Below are positions 1-7,564 of a DNA stretch of 64,000 nt, piece by piece. How positions within the stretch are numbered: position 1 is the first letter of the stretch; every line of letters starts with the position of its first letter. Under the pieces are notes generated by a model, which was not told the DNA's origin, did not search any database, and was given only the letters and a program-made list of their open reading frames with translations. This DNA comes from Ferrimonas sediminum (lineage in GTDB: Bacteria > Pseudomonadota > Gammaproteobacteria > Enterobacterales > Shewanellaceae). The position numbers were made by a program, and so were the translations under genes. Location of the stretch: positions 62,001-126,000 of the forward strand of contig NZ_FNEM01000001.1 in assembly GCF_900100175.1 (NCBI RefSeq), given 5' to 3'.

Positions 1-102
1 TCCACCAAATCGCTGCTGGCCGGTGACGCCGAAACGGTGTCGCAGGTGTTCCGTCAGCGGGTGGCGCAACGGGGTGCTGCGGAAGGCGGCTGGGACGGCT
101 AA
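1..102 (+). CDS. fdhB: formate dehydrogenase iron-sulfur subunit, 3' end only
   Basis: The window opens inside this gene; only the last 33 codons and the TAA stop are visible. The peptide (STKSLLAGDAETVSQVFRQR...) matches the C-terminus of the complete FdhB at 4903-5496 (TKALLAGDANTVSEIFRER), so this is the electron-transfer subunit of a second, upstream formate dehydrogenase operon. The four ferredoxin-type Cys clusters lie outside the window. The stop overlaps the AAGGAG ribosome-binding site of the following fdhC, which shows translational coupling. The terminal residues differ from the paralogue, so the copies have diverged. Confidence 0.85.
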   Translation, partial: STKSLLAGDAETVSQVFRQRVAQRGAAEGGWDG

Positions 103-112
103 GGAGATCATT

Positions 113-1165
113 ATGCGCAGTTGCAATATGAGCCGTTGGTGGCGATTGCCCCTGTTGGCACTGCTGTTCAGCGTCGGAGCGGTGCAGGCCACCACTCCGG
201 ACGCCGATGAGCAGGCGGGCAAGGCGTTGATGGCGGCCCAGGCGGCGGAGCTACAGGCGGCGCCTGCGGCACAAGCCACTAATGAGCCGGATCCTCTGTG
301 GACCTCGGTGCGCGCCGGAGAATCCGGCCGCACCAGTGCTCAGGGGCCCTTTGCCGGGCAGTTGATCAATGCCTATGACCCGGCGCTGGTGTCGACCCGA
401 AGTGATACCACCGCGCCGGTTCTCGCCTTGGCTCTGTTTGGCATGATCGTGGTGCTTGCCCTGTTTGTGCTGGTCAACGGTCCAGCCAAGCTGTCTGCCG
501 GATTTTCCAATACCCTGGTGAAGCGGTGGCCGAAGACCGACGTGCTGATCCACTGGTTGATGGCGATTCCCTGTCTGTTGCTGATCATTACCGGGCTGAT
601 GCTGCTGGCCGGCCGGTTTGTGTTCGGCGACTGGTTGGGGCCGGATGCGGTGGGCGCCATGGCGGCCATGGCCAAGCCGATACACGACTACATGGCGATC
701 CCCTTCGCCATCGCTGCGGTGTTGGCAATGATCCGGTGGATGAAGCACAACGTTCCCGCCGGCTATGACCTGAAATGGTTTGCGTCGGTGGGGGGCTACA
801 TCAACTTCGGGCCGTTCAAAGGCAAGCACCCGGATGCCGGCTTCTCCAATGCCGGTGAAAAGCTGTGGTTCTGGAGTTTTACCCTCTTTGGGCTGATTGT
901 CATCGGCTCCGGGGTGATCATGCTGTTCCCCAACTTGATGGAGCCGACCCGGACCACCAGCCTGATCGCCATCACCCTGCATGGCCTCAGTGCCATTATT
1001 CTCACCGGCTTTACCGTGGTGCACATCTTTATGGCTACGGTGCTGTCTGAAGGGGGCATGGAGTGCATGGTGTCGGGTTACTGCGATGAGAACTGGGCCA
1101 AGCAGCACCACAATGTGTGGTACGACGAAATCAAAGCCGACGGCTCGATTGAGTACCGAACCTGA
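113..1165 (+). CDS. fdhC: formate dehydrogenase cytochrome b556 (gamma) subunit, first copy
   Basis: 350-aa membrane subunit that carries electrons between the FdhAB catalytic arm and the quinone pool. I chose the ATG at 113 because AAGGAG at 101-106 is correctly placed and the product then starts with a Sec-type signal (RWWRLPLLALLFSVGAVQA). An extended N-terminal region is followed by about four hydrophobic segments, with His in HWLM and HDYM as likely haem ligands and the conserved FGPFKGKHPDAGF loop. The C-terminus (CDENWAKQHHNVWYDEIKAD) is nearly identical to the second copy at 5564. It lies 10 nt after fdhB. Just past the stop a hairpin and a partial copy of its own 3' end follow, then a terminator at 1280. 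Confidence 0.9.
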   Translation: MRSCNMSRWWRLPLLALLFSVGAVQATTPDADEQAGKALMAAQAAELQAAPAAQATNEPDPLWTSVRAGESGRTSAQGPFAGQLINAYDPALVSTRSDTTAPVLALALFGMIVVLALFVLVNGPAKLSAGFSNTLVKRWPKTDVLIHWLMAIPCLLLIITGLMLLAGRFVFGDWLGPDAVGAMAAMAKPIHDYMAIPFAIAAVLAMIRWMKHNVPAGYDLKWFASVGGYINFGPFKGKHPDAGFSNAGEKLWFWSFTLFGLIVIGSGVIMLFPNLMEPTRTTSLIAITLHGLSAIILTGFTVVHIFMATVLSEGGMECMVSGYCDENWAKQHHNVWYDEIKADGSIEYRT

Positions 1166-1175
1166 TCGGTTGTGT

Positions 1176-1203
1176 ATTGTTGGTGTGAAGCAGCACCAGC
1201 AAT
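1176..1203 (+). repeat. hairpin shared by both fdhC 3' regions (copy 1)
   Basis: ATTGTTGGTG and CACCAGCAAT form a 10-bp stem (one G-T pair) with an 8-nt loop, 11 nt after the fdhC stop. The same hairpin with the same flank occurs after the second fdhC at 6564-6591. Its right arm is the beginning of the duplicated fdhC tail. Confidence 0.75.
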
Positions 1204-1258
1204 ACGTTCCGGTACGACGAGATCAAAGCCGACGGCTCGATTGAGTACCGAACCTGAT
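1188..1258 (+). repeat. partial direct duplication of the fdhC 3' end (copy 1)
   Basis: This stretch repeats 1100-1166, the last 22 codons and stop of the gene just upstream, with a diverged patch after AAGCAGCACCA. From the YDEIKAD codons to the stop only one base differs. Net end-to-end displacement is 92 nt, so it is not in frame and is probably not translated. An equivalent duplication lies at 6577-6644. Confidence 0.8.
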
Positions 1259-1279
1259 TGAATCCAGCCATTACCAACA

Positions 1280-1303
1280 GGGCCCCGACGGGGTCCTTTT
1301 TTT
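1280..1303 (+). terminator. rho-independent terminator of the upstream fdh operon
   Basis: GGGCCCC-GAC-GGGGTCC stem (one G-T pair) followed by seven T. It ends the operon whose last gene is the fdhC at 113. Confidence 0.85.
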
Positions 1304-1798
1304 GAGCCTCAATGGCGAGTCGATCATGAACCGTCTGGCTTGCATTCTCGCCATCGTTTTTGTGAACCCGATCGGTTTGGTGGATTTTTGAACCGGCCGG
1401 GGGGTTGGAAAAACCCCGAAAAAGCCGTTTCAGGTCAAAAAAATCACATATTTTCGAAAACTATTTTTCAGGATGATTGAGAAATAGTCTGACCCATATG
1501 CCGCTGTTATGACCTTCGACCACTGTGGTTATAAGGGCATTTGTCCCACTCTGTCCACTTGATCACAATTTGGTTACAACTGTGGCCAATATGTCCCATA
1601 TCTGTTTGTTTTTCTCGGAAAACCAGACTGAAACAAAGTTGATTTGAATCACGTTTTCTCGCCCTTTTGTTGGCATAATCGCCCATGCCAATGTGAGCAA
1701 AATCAAAGAATGGATCGTGGTGTGATGGTTGTTGGGGTGGCGCTGTGCGCTGTTTCCTGATTGCACATTCGGTCCCGCTACCACGAAAGAGGTAACAA
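1304..1798 (+). promoter_or_regulatory. fdh operon 2 upstream region
   Basis: This 495-base stretch has no convincing gene. It is AT-rich relative to its surroundings (especially 1435-1700) and contains the FNR-like site and -10 element annotated at 1639-1679. The remaining 100 or so bases before the first gene would be the 5' leader. A ribosome-binding site, AAAGAGG, sits at 1786-1792. Confidence 0.6.
1639..1679 (+). promoter_or_regulatory. FNR-like site and -10 box (class II arrangement)
   Basis: TTGAT-TTGA-ATCAC at 1639-1652 matches the FNR consensus TTGAT-N4-ATCAA at 9 of 10 positions. A -10-like CATAAT lies at 1674-1679, giving an inferred start site near 1686, so the FNR-like centre is about 41 bp upstream, the classical activating position. 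This fits anaerobic induction of formate dehydrogenase. The regulator itself is inferred. Confidence 0.65.
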
Positions 1799-1996
1799 AT
1801 GACCAACAAGACCCAGCAGACGCGACGCGCGTTTCTGAAAAATCTGGGATTGGGCACCGCTGCTGCCACTGCCGCCGCGGCCGTGACCAGTACCCAGGCG
1901 GTTGCTGCCACCCCTGCCCACAGTGATGAGAAGCCCAGCGGTTACCGCGAGTCTGATCATGTCCGCAGCTACTACGCGTCTCTGCGTGGCCAATAA
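1799..1996 (+). CDS. formate dehydrogenase region TAT-target small protein
   Basis: 65-aa protein with a twin-arginine signal (TRRAFLKNLG) and an Ala/Thr-rich hydrophobic stretch, then about 30 mature residues (HSDEKPSGYRESDHVRSYYA). It matches the small TAT-target family found as first gene of fdhABC operons in Shewanella-type bacteria (TIGR02811-like). Its role is unknown; helping export or assembly of FdhA is an inference. It lies 12 nt upstream of fdhA, has an AAAGAGG ribosome-binding site and is clearly co-transcribed. Confidence 0.85.
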   Translation: MTNKTQQTRRAFLKNLGLGTAAATAAAAVTSTQAVAATPAHSDEKPSGYRESDHVRSYYASLRGQ

Positions 1997-2008
1997 GCGA
2001 GGTTTTAG

Positions 2009-4879
2009 ATGAAACTGGAACGTCAATCCAAGGTTGTCACGGCAGAGAAAAAGGTCGGGTTAGGCCTTAACCGTCGTCAATTCCTGAAAAATGCCGGTGT
2101 GACTACCGGTGGCATTGCCGCTGCCTCCATGTTGGGTGCCGGTATGATTCGCAAGGCCGAGGCTTCTCAGGCTGTCGATCCCAATGCACCGACTGAAGTG
2201 AAGCGTACCATCTGTTCCCACTGTTCTGTGGGTTGTGGTATCTACGCCGAAGTACAGAATGGTGTCTGGACTGGCCAGGAGCCGGCTTTCGATCACCCTA
2301 TCAACCGTGGCGGCCACTGCGCCAAGGGTGCCTCTATCCGTCACCACGGCCACAGCGAAAAGCGGGTGAAGTACCCGATGAAGCTGGAAGGTGGTAAGTG
2401 GAAGAAGCTGTCCTGGGATACCGCCATCGAAGAGATTGGCGATCTGATGCTGAAGATTCGTGAAGAGTCCGGTCCAGATTCCCTGTTCTTCATGGGCAGT
2501 GCTAAGTTCTCCAACGAGCAATGTTATCTGTACCGTAAGTTTGCGGCCATGTGGGGCACCAACAACGTTGACCACTCGGCTCGTATCTGTCACTCCACCA
2601 CAGTAGCCGGTGTAGCCAACACCTGGGGCTACGGTGCGATGACTAACTCTTACAACGACATGCATAACAGCAAGAGCATGATCTTCATCGGCTCCAACCC
2701 TGCCGAAGCTCACCCTGTCGCGATGCAACACATCCTGACCGGTAAAGAGCGTGGCGCCAAGATGATCGTTGTCGACCCTAGATTCACCCGTACTGCAGCG
2801 CACGCTGACGAGTACGTGCACATCCGTCCAGGTACCGACATCCCCTTCATCTACGGCCTGCTGTGGCACATCTTCGAAAACGGCTGGGAAGATCCTGATT
2901 TCATCCGTCGCCGCGTGTACGGCATGGAGATGATCCGTGACGAGGTGAAGAACTACCACCCTGCGGAAGTGGAAAACATCACCGGTGTGACCGGTGAGCA
3001 GATGAAGCGTGTGGCCAAGACTCTGGCCGAGCACCGTCCTGGCACCATCGTTTGGTGTATGGGTGGTACCCAGCACTCTGTGGGTAACGCCAACACCCGT
3101 GCCTACTGTATCCTGCAGCTGGCCCTGGGTAACATGGGCACCTCCGGCGGCGGCGCCAACATCTTCCGTGGCCACGATAACGTTCAGGGCGCGACCGACA
3201 TCGGTCTGCTGTTCGACACCCTGCCAGGCTACTACGGTCTGAAGACCGGCTCCTGGAAGCACTGGGCCAACGTATGGGATCTGGATTACGACTGGGTTAA
3301 GAGCCGCTTTGACCAGGGCCAGTACCTGGGCAAGACGCCGATGAACACCCCCGGAATCCCGTGTTCTCGCTGGCACGATGGTGTGATGGAAGATCCGAAG
3401 AAACTGGGTCAGAAAGACAACATCCGCATGGCCTTCTTCTGGGGTCAGTCGGTGAACACCGAAACCCGTGGCCGTGAAGTGCGTGAAGCACTGAACAAGA
3501 TGGACGCCATTGTGGTGGTGGATCCTTACCCAACCATGGCCGGTGTGATGCACCAGCGCAAAGACGGTGTGTACCTGCTGCCTGCGGCGACTCAGTTCGA
3601 AACCTACGGTTCCGTGACTGCGTCCAACCGCTCCATTCAGTGGCGCACCCAGGTGATTGAACCTGCCTTTGAAGCCAAGCCTGACCACGAGATCATGTAT
3701 CTTCTGGCCAAGAAGCTGGGCTTTGCCGAGCAGTTCACCAAGCGCATCAAGGTTCAGAACAACCAGCCTAACGTGGAAGATACCACTCGTGAGTGGAACC
3801 GCGGTATGTGGACCATCGGCATGACCGGCCAGTCTCCAGAGCGTCTGAAGACCCACCAGGAAAACTGGGGCACCTTCTCCTGGGAAGACCTGGCTGCACC
3901 GGGTGGCCCGGCTAAGGGCGAAACCTACGGTCTGCCTTGGCCATGTTGGGGTACGCCTGAGGTGAAACACCCAGGTACTCATATTCTGTATGACACCTCC
4001 AAGCACATCATGAAAGGCGGCGGTAACTTCCGTGCCCGCTTTGGTGTCGAGCATGAAGGTAACAACATTCTGGCCGAAGACCCGGGTTCCAAGGGTAACG
4101 AGCTGGGTGATGGCCATCCGGAATTCACTGCCGACATGCTCAAGCAGCTGGGTTGGTGGGATGAACTGACTGCCGAAGAGAAGAAGCACGCCGATGGCAA
4201 GAACTGGAAGACCGACATCTCCGGTGGTATCCAGCGCGTGGCCATGAAGCATGGTTGTATCCCTTACGGTAACGCCAAGGCCCGTGTCCGTGTATGGACC
4301 TTCCCGGATGAGATTCCTCTGCACCGTGAGCCGCTGTACACCCCACGTCGTGACCTGATTGCCAAGTACCCGACTTACGATGACCGTCAGGTTCACCGTC
4401 TGCCGACTCTGTACAAGTCCATTCAGCAGAAGGTCATCAAAGAGGATCTGGATAAGAAGTTCCCTCTGGTGGTTACAACCGGTCGTCTGGTTGAGTATGA
4501 GGGTGGTGGTGAAGAGACTCGCTCCAACCCATGGCTGGCGGAACTGCAGCAGGAGATGTTCGTTGAGATCAACCCTGCCGATGCGGCCGACCGCGGCATT
4601 CGCGACGGCGATACCGTTAAGCTGCAATCTCCTGAAGGGGCAGTACTGACCATTCAGGCGATGGTAACCGAGCGCGTCATCGAAGGTGAGACCTTCATGC
4701 CATACCACTTCGCTGGTGTGTTTGAAGGTGAAGAGCTGAAGTACCCAGAAAGTGGCGGTGTCAGCACCAAGCCATACGTTGTGGGTGAGTCCGCCAACAC
4801 CGCCATGACCTACGGTTATGACCCGGTAACTCAGATGCAGGAAACCAAAGTGTCCCTGTGTCAGATTGTTAAAGCTTAA
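2009..4879 (+). CDS. fdhA: formate dehydrogenase catalytic (alpha) subunit, Cys-type
   Basis: 956-aa molybdopterin oxidoreductase that oxidises formate to CO2 in the periplasm. A TAT signal (NRRQFLKNAG, residues 21-30) follows a short N-tail. The [4Fe-4S] ligands are C69, C72, C76 and C104. The active-site motif ARICHSTTVAG places Cys194, followed by the catalytic His, where FdnG/FdoG carry selenocysteine; the codon is TGT, so this enzyme does not need Sec insertion. The MoCo-binding C-terminal domain is intact (TGRLVEYEGGGEETRSNPW). It is the central gene of the operon TAT peptide-fdhA-fdhB-fdhC. The metal (Mo or W) cannot be told from sequence. Confidence 0.95.
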   Translation: MKLERQSKVVTAEKKVGLGLNRRQFLKNAGVTTGGIAAASMLGAGMIRKAEASQAVDPNAPTEVKRTICSHCSVGCGIYAEVQNGVWTGQEPAFDHPINRGGHCAKGASIRHHGHSEKRVKYPMKLEGGKWKKLSWDTAIEEIGDLMLKIREESGPDSLFFMGSAKFSNEQCYLYRKFAAMWGTNNVDHSARICHSTTVAGVANTWGYGAMTNSYNDMHNSKSMIFIGSNPAEAHPVAMQHILTGKERGAKMIVVDPRFTRTAAHADEYVHIRPGTDIPFIYGLLWHIFENGWEDPDFIRRRVYGMEMIRDEVKNYHPAEVENITGVTGEQMKRVAKTLAEHRPGTIVWCMGGTQHSVGNANTRAYCILQLALGNMGTSGGGANIFRGHDNVQGATDIGLLFDTLPGYYGLKTGSWKHWANVWDLDYDWVKSRFDQGQYLGKTPMNTPGIPCSRWHDGVMEDPKKLGQKDNIRMAFFWGQSVNTETRGREVREALNKMDAIVVVDPYPTMAGVMHQRKDGVYLLPAATQFETYGSVTASNRSIQWRTQVIEPAFEAKPDHEIMYLLAKKLGFAEQFTKRIKVQNNQPNVEDTTREWNRGMWTIGMTGQSPERLKTHQENWGTFSWEDLAAPGGPAKGETYGLPWPCWGTPEVKHPGTHILYDTSKHIMKGGGNFRARFGVEHEGNNILAEDPGSKGNELGDGHPEFTADMLKQLGWWDELTAEEKKHADGKNWKTDISGGIQRVAMKHGCIPYGNAKARVRVWTFPDEIPLHREPLYTPRRDLIAKYPTYDDRQVHRLPTLYKSIQQKVIKEDLDKKFPLVVTTGRLVEYEGGGEETRSNPWLAELQQEMFVEINPADAADRGIRDGDTVKLQSPEGAVLTIQAMVTERVIEGETFMPYHFAGVFEGEELKYPESGGVSTKPYVVGESANTAMTYGYDPVTQMQETKVSLCQIVKA

Positions 4880-4902
4880 GGCCGTTAAAGGAGATTAGCC
4901 TA

Positions 4903-5496
4903 ATGGCGACCATGAAATTCATGTGTGATACCAAGCGCTGCATCGAATGTAACGGCTGTGTCACTGCTTGTAAGAACGAAAACGACAGCGCACTGGAGTG
5001 GGGTATCTCCCGCCGCCGCGTTGTGACCATCAATGATGGTCAGGTTGGTAAAGAAGCCTCTCTGTCTGTAGCGTGCATGCACTGTGCCGACGCCCCTTGT
5101 ATGGCGGTGTGCCCGGTCAATGTGTTCTCCAAGACCGACGATGGCATCGTACTGCACGACAAAGAGCGTTGCATCGGTTGCGGTTACTGCCTGTACGCCT
5201 GCCCGTTTGGTGCCCCTCAATTCCCGAAACAGTCGACCTTCGGCTCCAAGGGTAAGATGGACAAGTGCACCTTCTGTGCCGGTGGCCCCAACACCGAAGC
5301 CGGCAGTGCCAAGGAGCGTGAGCTCTACGGTGCCAACCGTCTGGCTGAAGGCAAGCTGCCTATGTGTGCCGAGCTGTGCGCCACCAAGGCGCTGCTGGCC
5401 GGTGATGCCAACACCGTATCGGAGATCTTCCGTGAGCGTGTGGTAAACCGTGGCGGCAACCAGGCCTTCGTGTTTAACACCAAGACAGGTGCTTAA
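4903..5496 (+). CDS. fdhB: formate dehydrogenase iron-sulfur (beta) subunit
   Basis: 197-aa four-cluster ferredoxin subunit that passes electrons from FdhA to the cytochrome b. The Cys motifs are visible in order: CIECNGCVTAC near the start, CMHCADAPCMAVCP, CIGCGYCLYACP, and a CTFC plus C-terminal Cys pair. It has no signal peptide, so export probably rides with FdhA through TAT. AAAGGAG at 4887-4893 provides the ribosome-binding site, 23 nt after fdhA. It is 197 residues, shorter than the 290-residue FdnH type because it lacks a C-terminal membrane anchor; the separate FdhC supplies the membrane link. Confidence 0.93.
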   Translation: MATMKFMCDTKRCIECNGCVTACKNENDSALEWGISRRRVVTINDGQVGKEASLSVACMHCADAPCMAVCPVNVFSKTDDGIVLHDKERCIGCGYCLYACPFGAPQFPKQSTFGSKGKMDKCTFCAGGPNTEAGSAKERELYGANRLAEGKLPMCAELCATKALLAGDANTVSEIFRERVVNRGGNQAFVFNTKTGA

Positions 5497-5508
5497 GTAG
5501 CATCGGCC

Positions 5509-5544
5509 AAGGGGCACGAACCGGTTTTCCGGCCCGTGCCCCTT
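5509..5544 (+). promoter_or_regulatory. strong hairpin inside the fdh operon, between fdhB and fdhC
   Basis: AAGGGGCACG pairs perfectly with CGTGCCCCTT, with a 16-nt loop that can itself fold (ACCGG/CCGG). It is followed by TTTCCTCGTTT, a poor U-tract. It lies 12 nt after the fdhB stop and 19 nt before fdhC, so it is more likely an mRNA-stability or partial-termination element that tunes subunit ratios than an operon end. Confidence 0.6.
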
Positions 5545-5563
5545 TCCTCGTTTGGAGCAACCT

Positions 5564-6553
5564 ATGTTGAAAACTCTGTTACGTCCTCTGTTGATGCTGG
5601 TCGCTCTGGCACTGCCCCTGGTTGGCGTTGCTGCCGACGATCCAGGCACCGTTGCCCAACAGGCCGGTAACCAGACCGAGTTGGTGTGGCAGGCGCTGCA
5701 GCAGGGCCAGGAGGGGTACACCACCTCTCAGAGCCCGTTCCATGCTCAGGCCATCAACACCTACGATGAGCGCATTATTCCGTTGCGGGAGCAGATTCTG
5801 GCCCCGGGACTGATGCTGGCGCTGTTCGGTATGATCGGCATCTTCGTGCTGTTTGTGCTGGTTAACGGCATCTCGAAGCTGCACGACGGCTACTCCGGTA
5901 AGATGGTGCTGCGCTGGTCCAAAGCCGACGTGGCGATTCACTGGCTGGGAGCCATCCCTTGTCTGACGCTTATCCTGACCGGATTGATGCTGATGGCAGG
6001 CCGTCATTTCTTCGAGCCAACCCTGGGGCAGGGCACCTTCGCCACCCTGATGGCGGCGATGAAACCGATCCACGACTACATGGCGATTCCGTTCATTCTT
6101 GGATGGGCGCTGATGACCGTGAAGTGGGCCAAAAATCAGATTCCGGCCAAGTACGACCTGGACTGGTTCCTGGTAGTCGGCGGCTACATCAACTTCGGTC
6201 CGTTTAAGGGCAAGCACCCGGATGCTGGCTTTGCCAACGCCGGTGAAAAGATGTGGTTCTGGACCTTCGTGCTGTTCGGCGCGGTGATCGTGGCTTCCGG
6301 CCTGGTTCTGCTGTTCCCGACCATCTTCGAGCCAAGCCGTACCCTGAGCCTGTTGGCGATCATCGCCCACGGCGCGTCGGCCATCATCATCTGTGCCTTC
6401 TCCATCGTGCACATCTTCATGGCCACCGTGATGTCTGAAGGCGGCATGGAGTGCATGAAGTCCGGTTACTGTGATGAGAACTGGGCCAAGCAGCACCACA
6501 ATGTCTGGTACGACGAAATCAAAGCCGACGGCACCCTGGAGTACAAGTCGTAA
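5564..6553 (+). CDS. fdhC: formate dehydrogenase cytochrome b556 (gamma) subunit, second copy
   Basis: 329-aa quinone-reactive membrane subunit of the complete operon. ATG at 5564 is preferred over the in-frame TTG at 5552 because GGAG at 5554-5557 lies at the right distance and a clean signal peptide follows (LLRPLLMLVALALPLVGVAA). The architecture is the same as the copy at 113: N-terminal periplasmic segment with an SPFHAQAINTYD-type motif, four hydrophobic segments, conserved FGPFKGKHPDAGF and CDENWAKQHHN motifs. A third, more distant homologue at 37469 serves a different catalytic subunit. As with copy 1, a hairpin and a partial copy of its 3' end follow. Confidence 0.92.
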   Translation: MLKTLLRPLLMLVALALPLVGVAADDPGTVAQQAGNQTELVWQALQQGQEGYTTSQSPFHAQAINTYDERIIPLREQILAPGLMLALFGMIGIFVLFVLVNGISKLHDGYSGKMVLRWSKADVAIHWLGAIPCLTLILTGLMLMAGRHFFEPTLGQGTFATLMAAMKPIHDYMAIPFILGWALMTVKWAKNQIPAKYDLDWFLVVGGYINFGPFKGKHPDAGFANAGEKMWFWTFVLFGAVIVASGLVLLFPTIFEPSRTLSLLAIIAHGASAIIICAFSIVHIFMATVMSEGGMECMKSGYCDENWAKQHHNVWYDEIKADGTLEYKS

Positions 6554-6563
6554 CCGGTTGTGT

Positions 6564-6591
6564 ATTGTTGGTGCCGAGCAGCACCAGCAAT
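6564..6591 (+). repeat. hairpin shared by both fdhC 3' regions (copy 2)
   Basis: Same ATTGTTGGTG/CACCAGCAAT stem as at 1176-1203 with a different loop (CCGAGCAG). The 19 bases CGGTTGTGTATTGTTGGTG are identical at both loci. Confidence 0.75.
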
Positions 6592-6644
6592 GCATCCGGT
6601 ACGACGACATCAACGCCGACGGCACTCTGGAATACAACTCCTGA
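6577..6644 (+). repeat. partial direct duplication of the fdhC 3' end (copy 2)
   Basis: Repeats 6489-6553 of the gene just upstream; the copied tail still reads YDDINADGTLEYNS and a stop against YDEIKADGTLEYKS in the gene. It resembles its own gene (GTLEY) rather than the duplicate at 1188-1258 (GSIEYRT), pointing to local homogenisation or independent events. Confidence 0.75.
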
Positions 6645-6654
6645 ACGGACGAGT

Positions 6655-6839
6655 ATTGCGGGGTCGGTGATCGACAAATCGAAGTCCGAACTTCAGGTGG
6701 CAGCGACAGCTGTCGCCTGAGGTCAGGGCCAACGACCCGGATTGGACTGCCGCCGCGAAACGGCGACGGAGGAGCAGGTCAGGAGGCTCCGCCCACTGCC
6801 CGCTTCGGCAGTCCCCCATTTCCTCGGAAGGGAAACCCA
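6655..6839 (+). other. structured untranslated region downstream of fdhC
   Basis: No credible gene. The stretch is GC-rich and dense in nested inverted repeats: GCGACAGCTGTCGC is a perfect 14-base palindrome inside a CTTCAGG/CCTGAGG stem, and further hairpins include GCCG-CCGCGAAA-CGGC and ACTGCC-CGCTTC-GGCAGT. It runs directly into the terminator at 6840, so a stable 3' UTR or a 3'-derived small RNA is possible. I could not match it to a known RNA family. Confidence 0.35.
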
Positions 6840-6878
6840 AAGCCCCGATTTGCATCGCGCACGGGGCTTTTTTTTTGT
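6840..6878 (+). terminator. rho-independent terminator of fdh operon 2
   Basis: AAAGCCCCG and CGGGGCTTT form a perfect 9-bp stem with a 14-nt loop, followed by nine T. Confidence 0.85.
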
Positions 6879-6894
6879 TGCCGGCGTCGGTCGC

Positions 6895-7365
6895 CTACTC
6901 AGACGAGCCGGCGTTGTTGCGCAAGGCCGCGCCGGTGAAAAATGCCGCTAGGGTGTCATCGGTACAGTCGCGGTAGTGCTTGTTGCCGGGTTTACGGAAC
7001 AGGGCGCTGACTTCGTGTTTGCTGAGCTCCAATCCGGCCAGGGCAAAGAGCTCCATCAGATCTTCGGCCTTTAGGTTAAGGGCGATGCGCAGCTTCATCA
7101 ACACGATGTTGTTGGTGAGCGTCTGTTCAGGCTCGGGCTGGGGCCCCTCTTTCTTGCCTCTCAGGGTATTGATCAGGCCGTTCAGAAAGCTGGCCAGCTC
7201 CACGTCCTGCATGGTTTGGTAGTCCGGATGGCCGGTGGACTCGAGCCAGGCGTTGATCTGCAATTTGCCGACCTCCACCCCGGCCTGGGTGAAAATGGCC
7301 GCCAGTTGGGAGGGGGCGTAATCGAGGAGGTCGCGGACTGAGGTCAGAACGGTATTGTTGAGCAT
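6895..7365 (-). CDS. yehS: DUF1456 family protein (YehS-like)
   Basis: 156-aa soluble protein made of two DUF1456 repeats: residues 1-65 (NNTVLTSVRDLLDY...) and residues 83-145 (TNNIVLMKLRIALNLK...), joined by a charged linker (RGKKEGPQPEPEQ). Each repeat begins with the family's N-N-x-hydrophobic-L-x-x-R/K pattern. The length matches E. coli YehS. The biochemical function of the family is unknown. It stands alone, convergent with the fdh operon terminator. Confidence 0.85.
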   Translation of the reverse strand: MLNNTVLTSVRDLLDYAPSQLAAIFTQAGVEVGKLQINAWLESTGHPDYQTMQDVELASFLNGLINTLRGKKEGPQPEPEQTLTNNIVLMKLRIALNLKAEDLMELFALAGLELSKHEVSALFRKPGNKHYRDCTDDTLAAFFTGAALRNNAGSSE

Positions 7366-7564
7366 GGTATTTTCCTGATGAAGGTCCGCCGGAGACGGCC
7401 CGATGGCATACCCGAGTGTAATGTAAAATTCGGGTACGGCGCCGAATAATGGCTAATGCGGAAGTTTATACACCCAATCTGCGGCAGACAGAACCGTTTT
7501 TCTATTTGCGCAGGATCAGCCTCTGCGGCGCGGTGTTATGCCTCAACGACGCTGTGGCCCCGAT

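Noticed and set aside
2588-2590. Possible in-frame UGA selenocysteine codon in fdhA
   Set aside because: The codon at the active-site position is TGT (Cys); no in-frame TGA interrupts the gene.
2060-4708. 882-codon open frame antisense to fdhA
   Set aside because: Mirror frame of a GC-rich, codon-biased gene; low-complexity His/Gln/Val composition, no domain, and fdhA on the other strand is certain.
6655-6839. tRNA-Sec (selC) or a known riboswitch downstream of fdhC
   Set aside because: No cloverleaf or conserved riboswitch core could be built, and FdhA uses Cys so a selenocysteine system is not needed.
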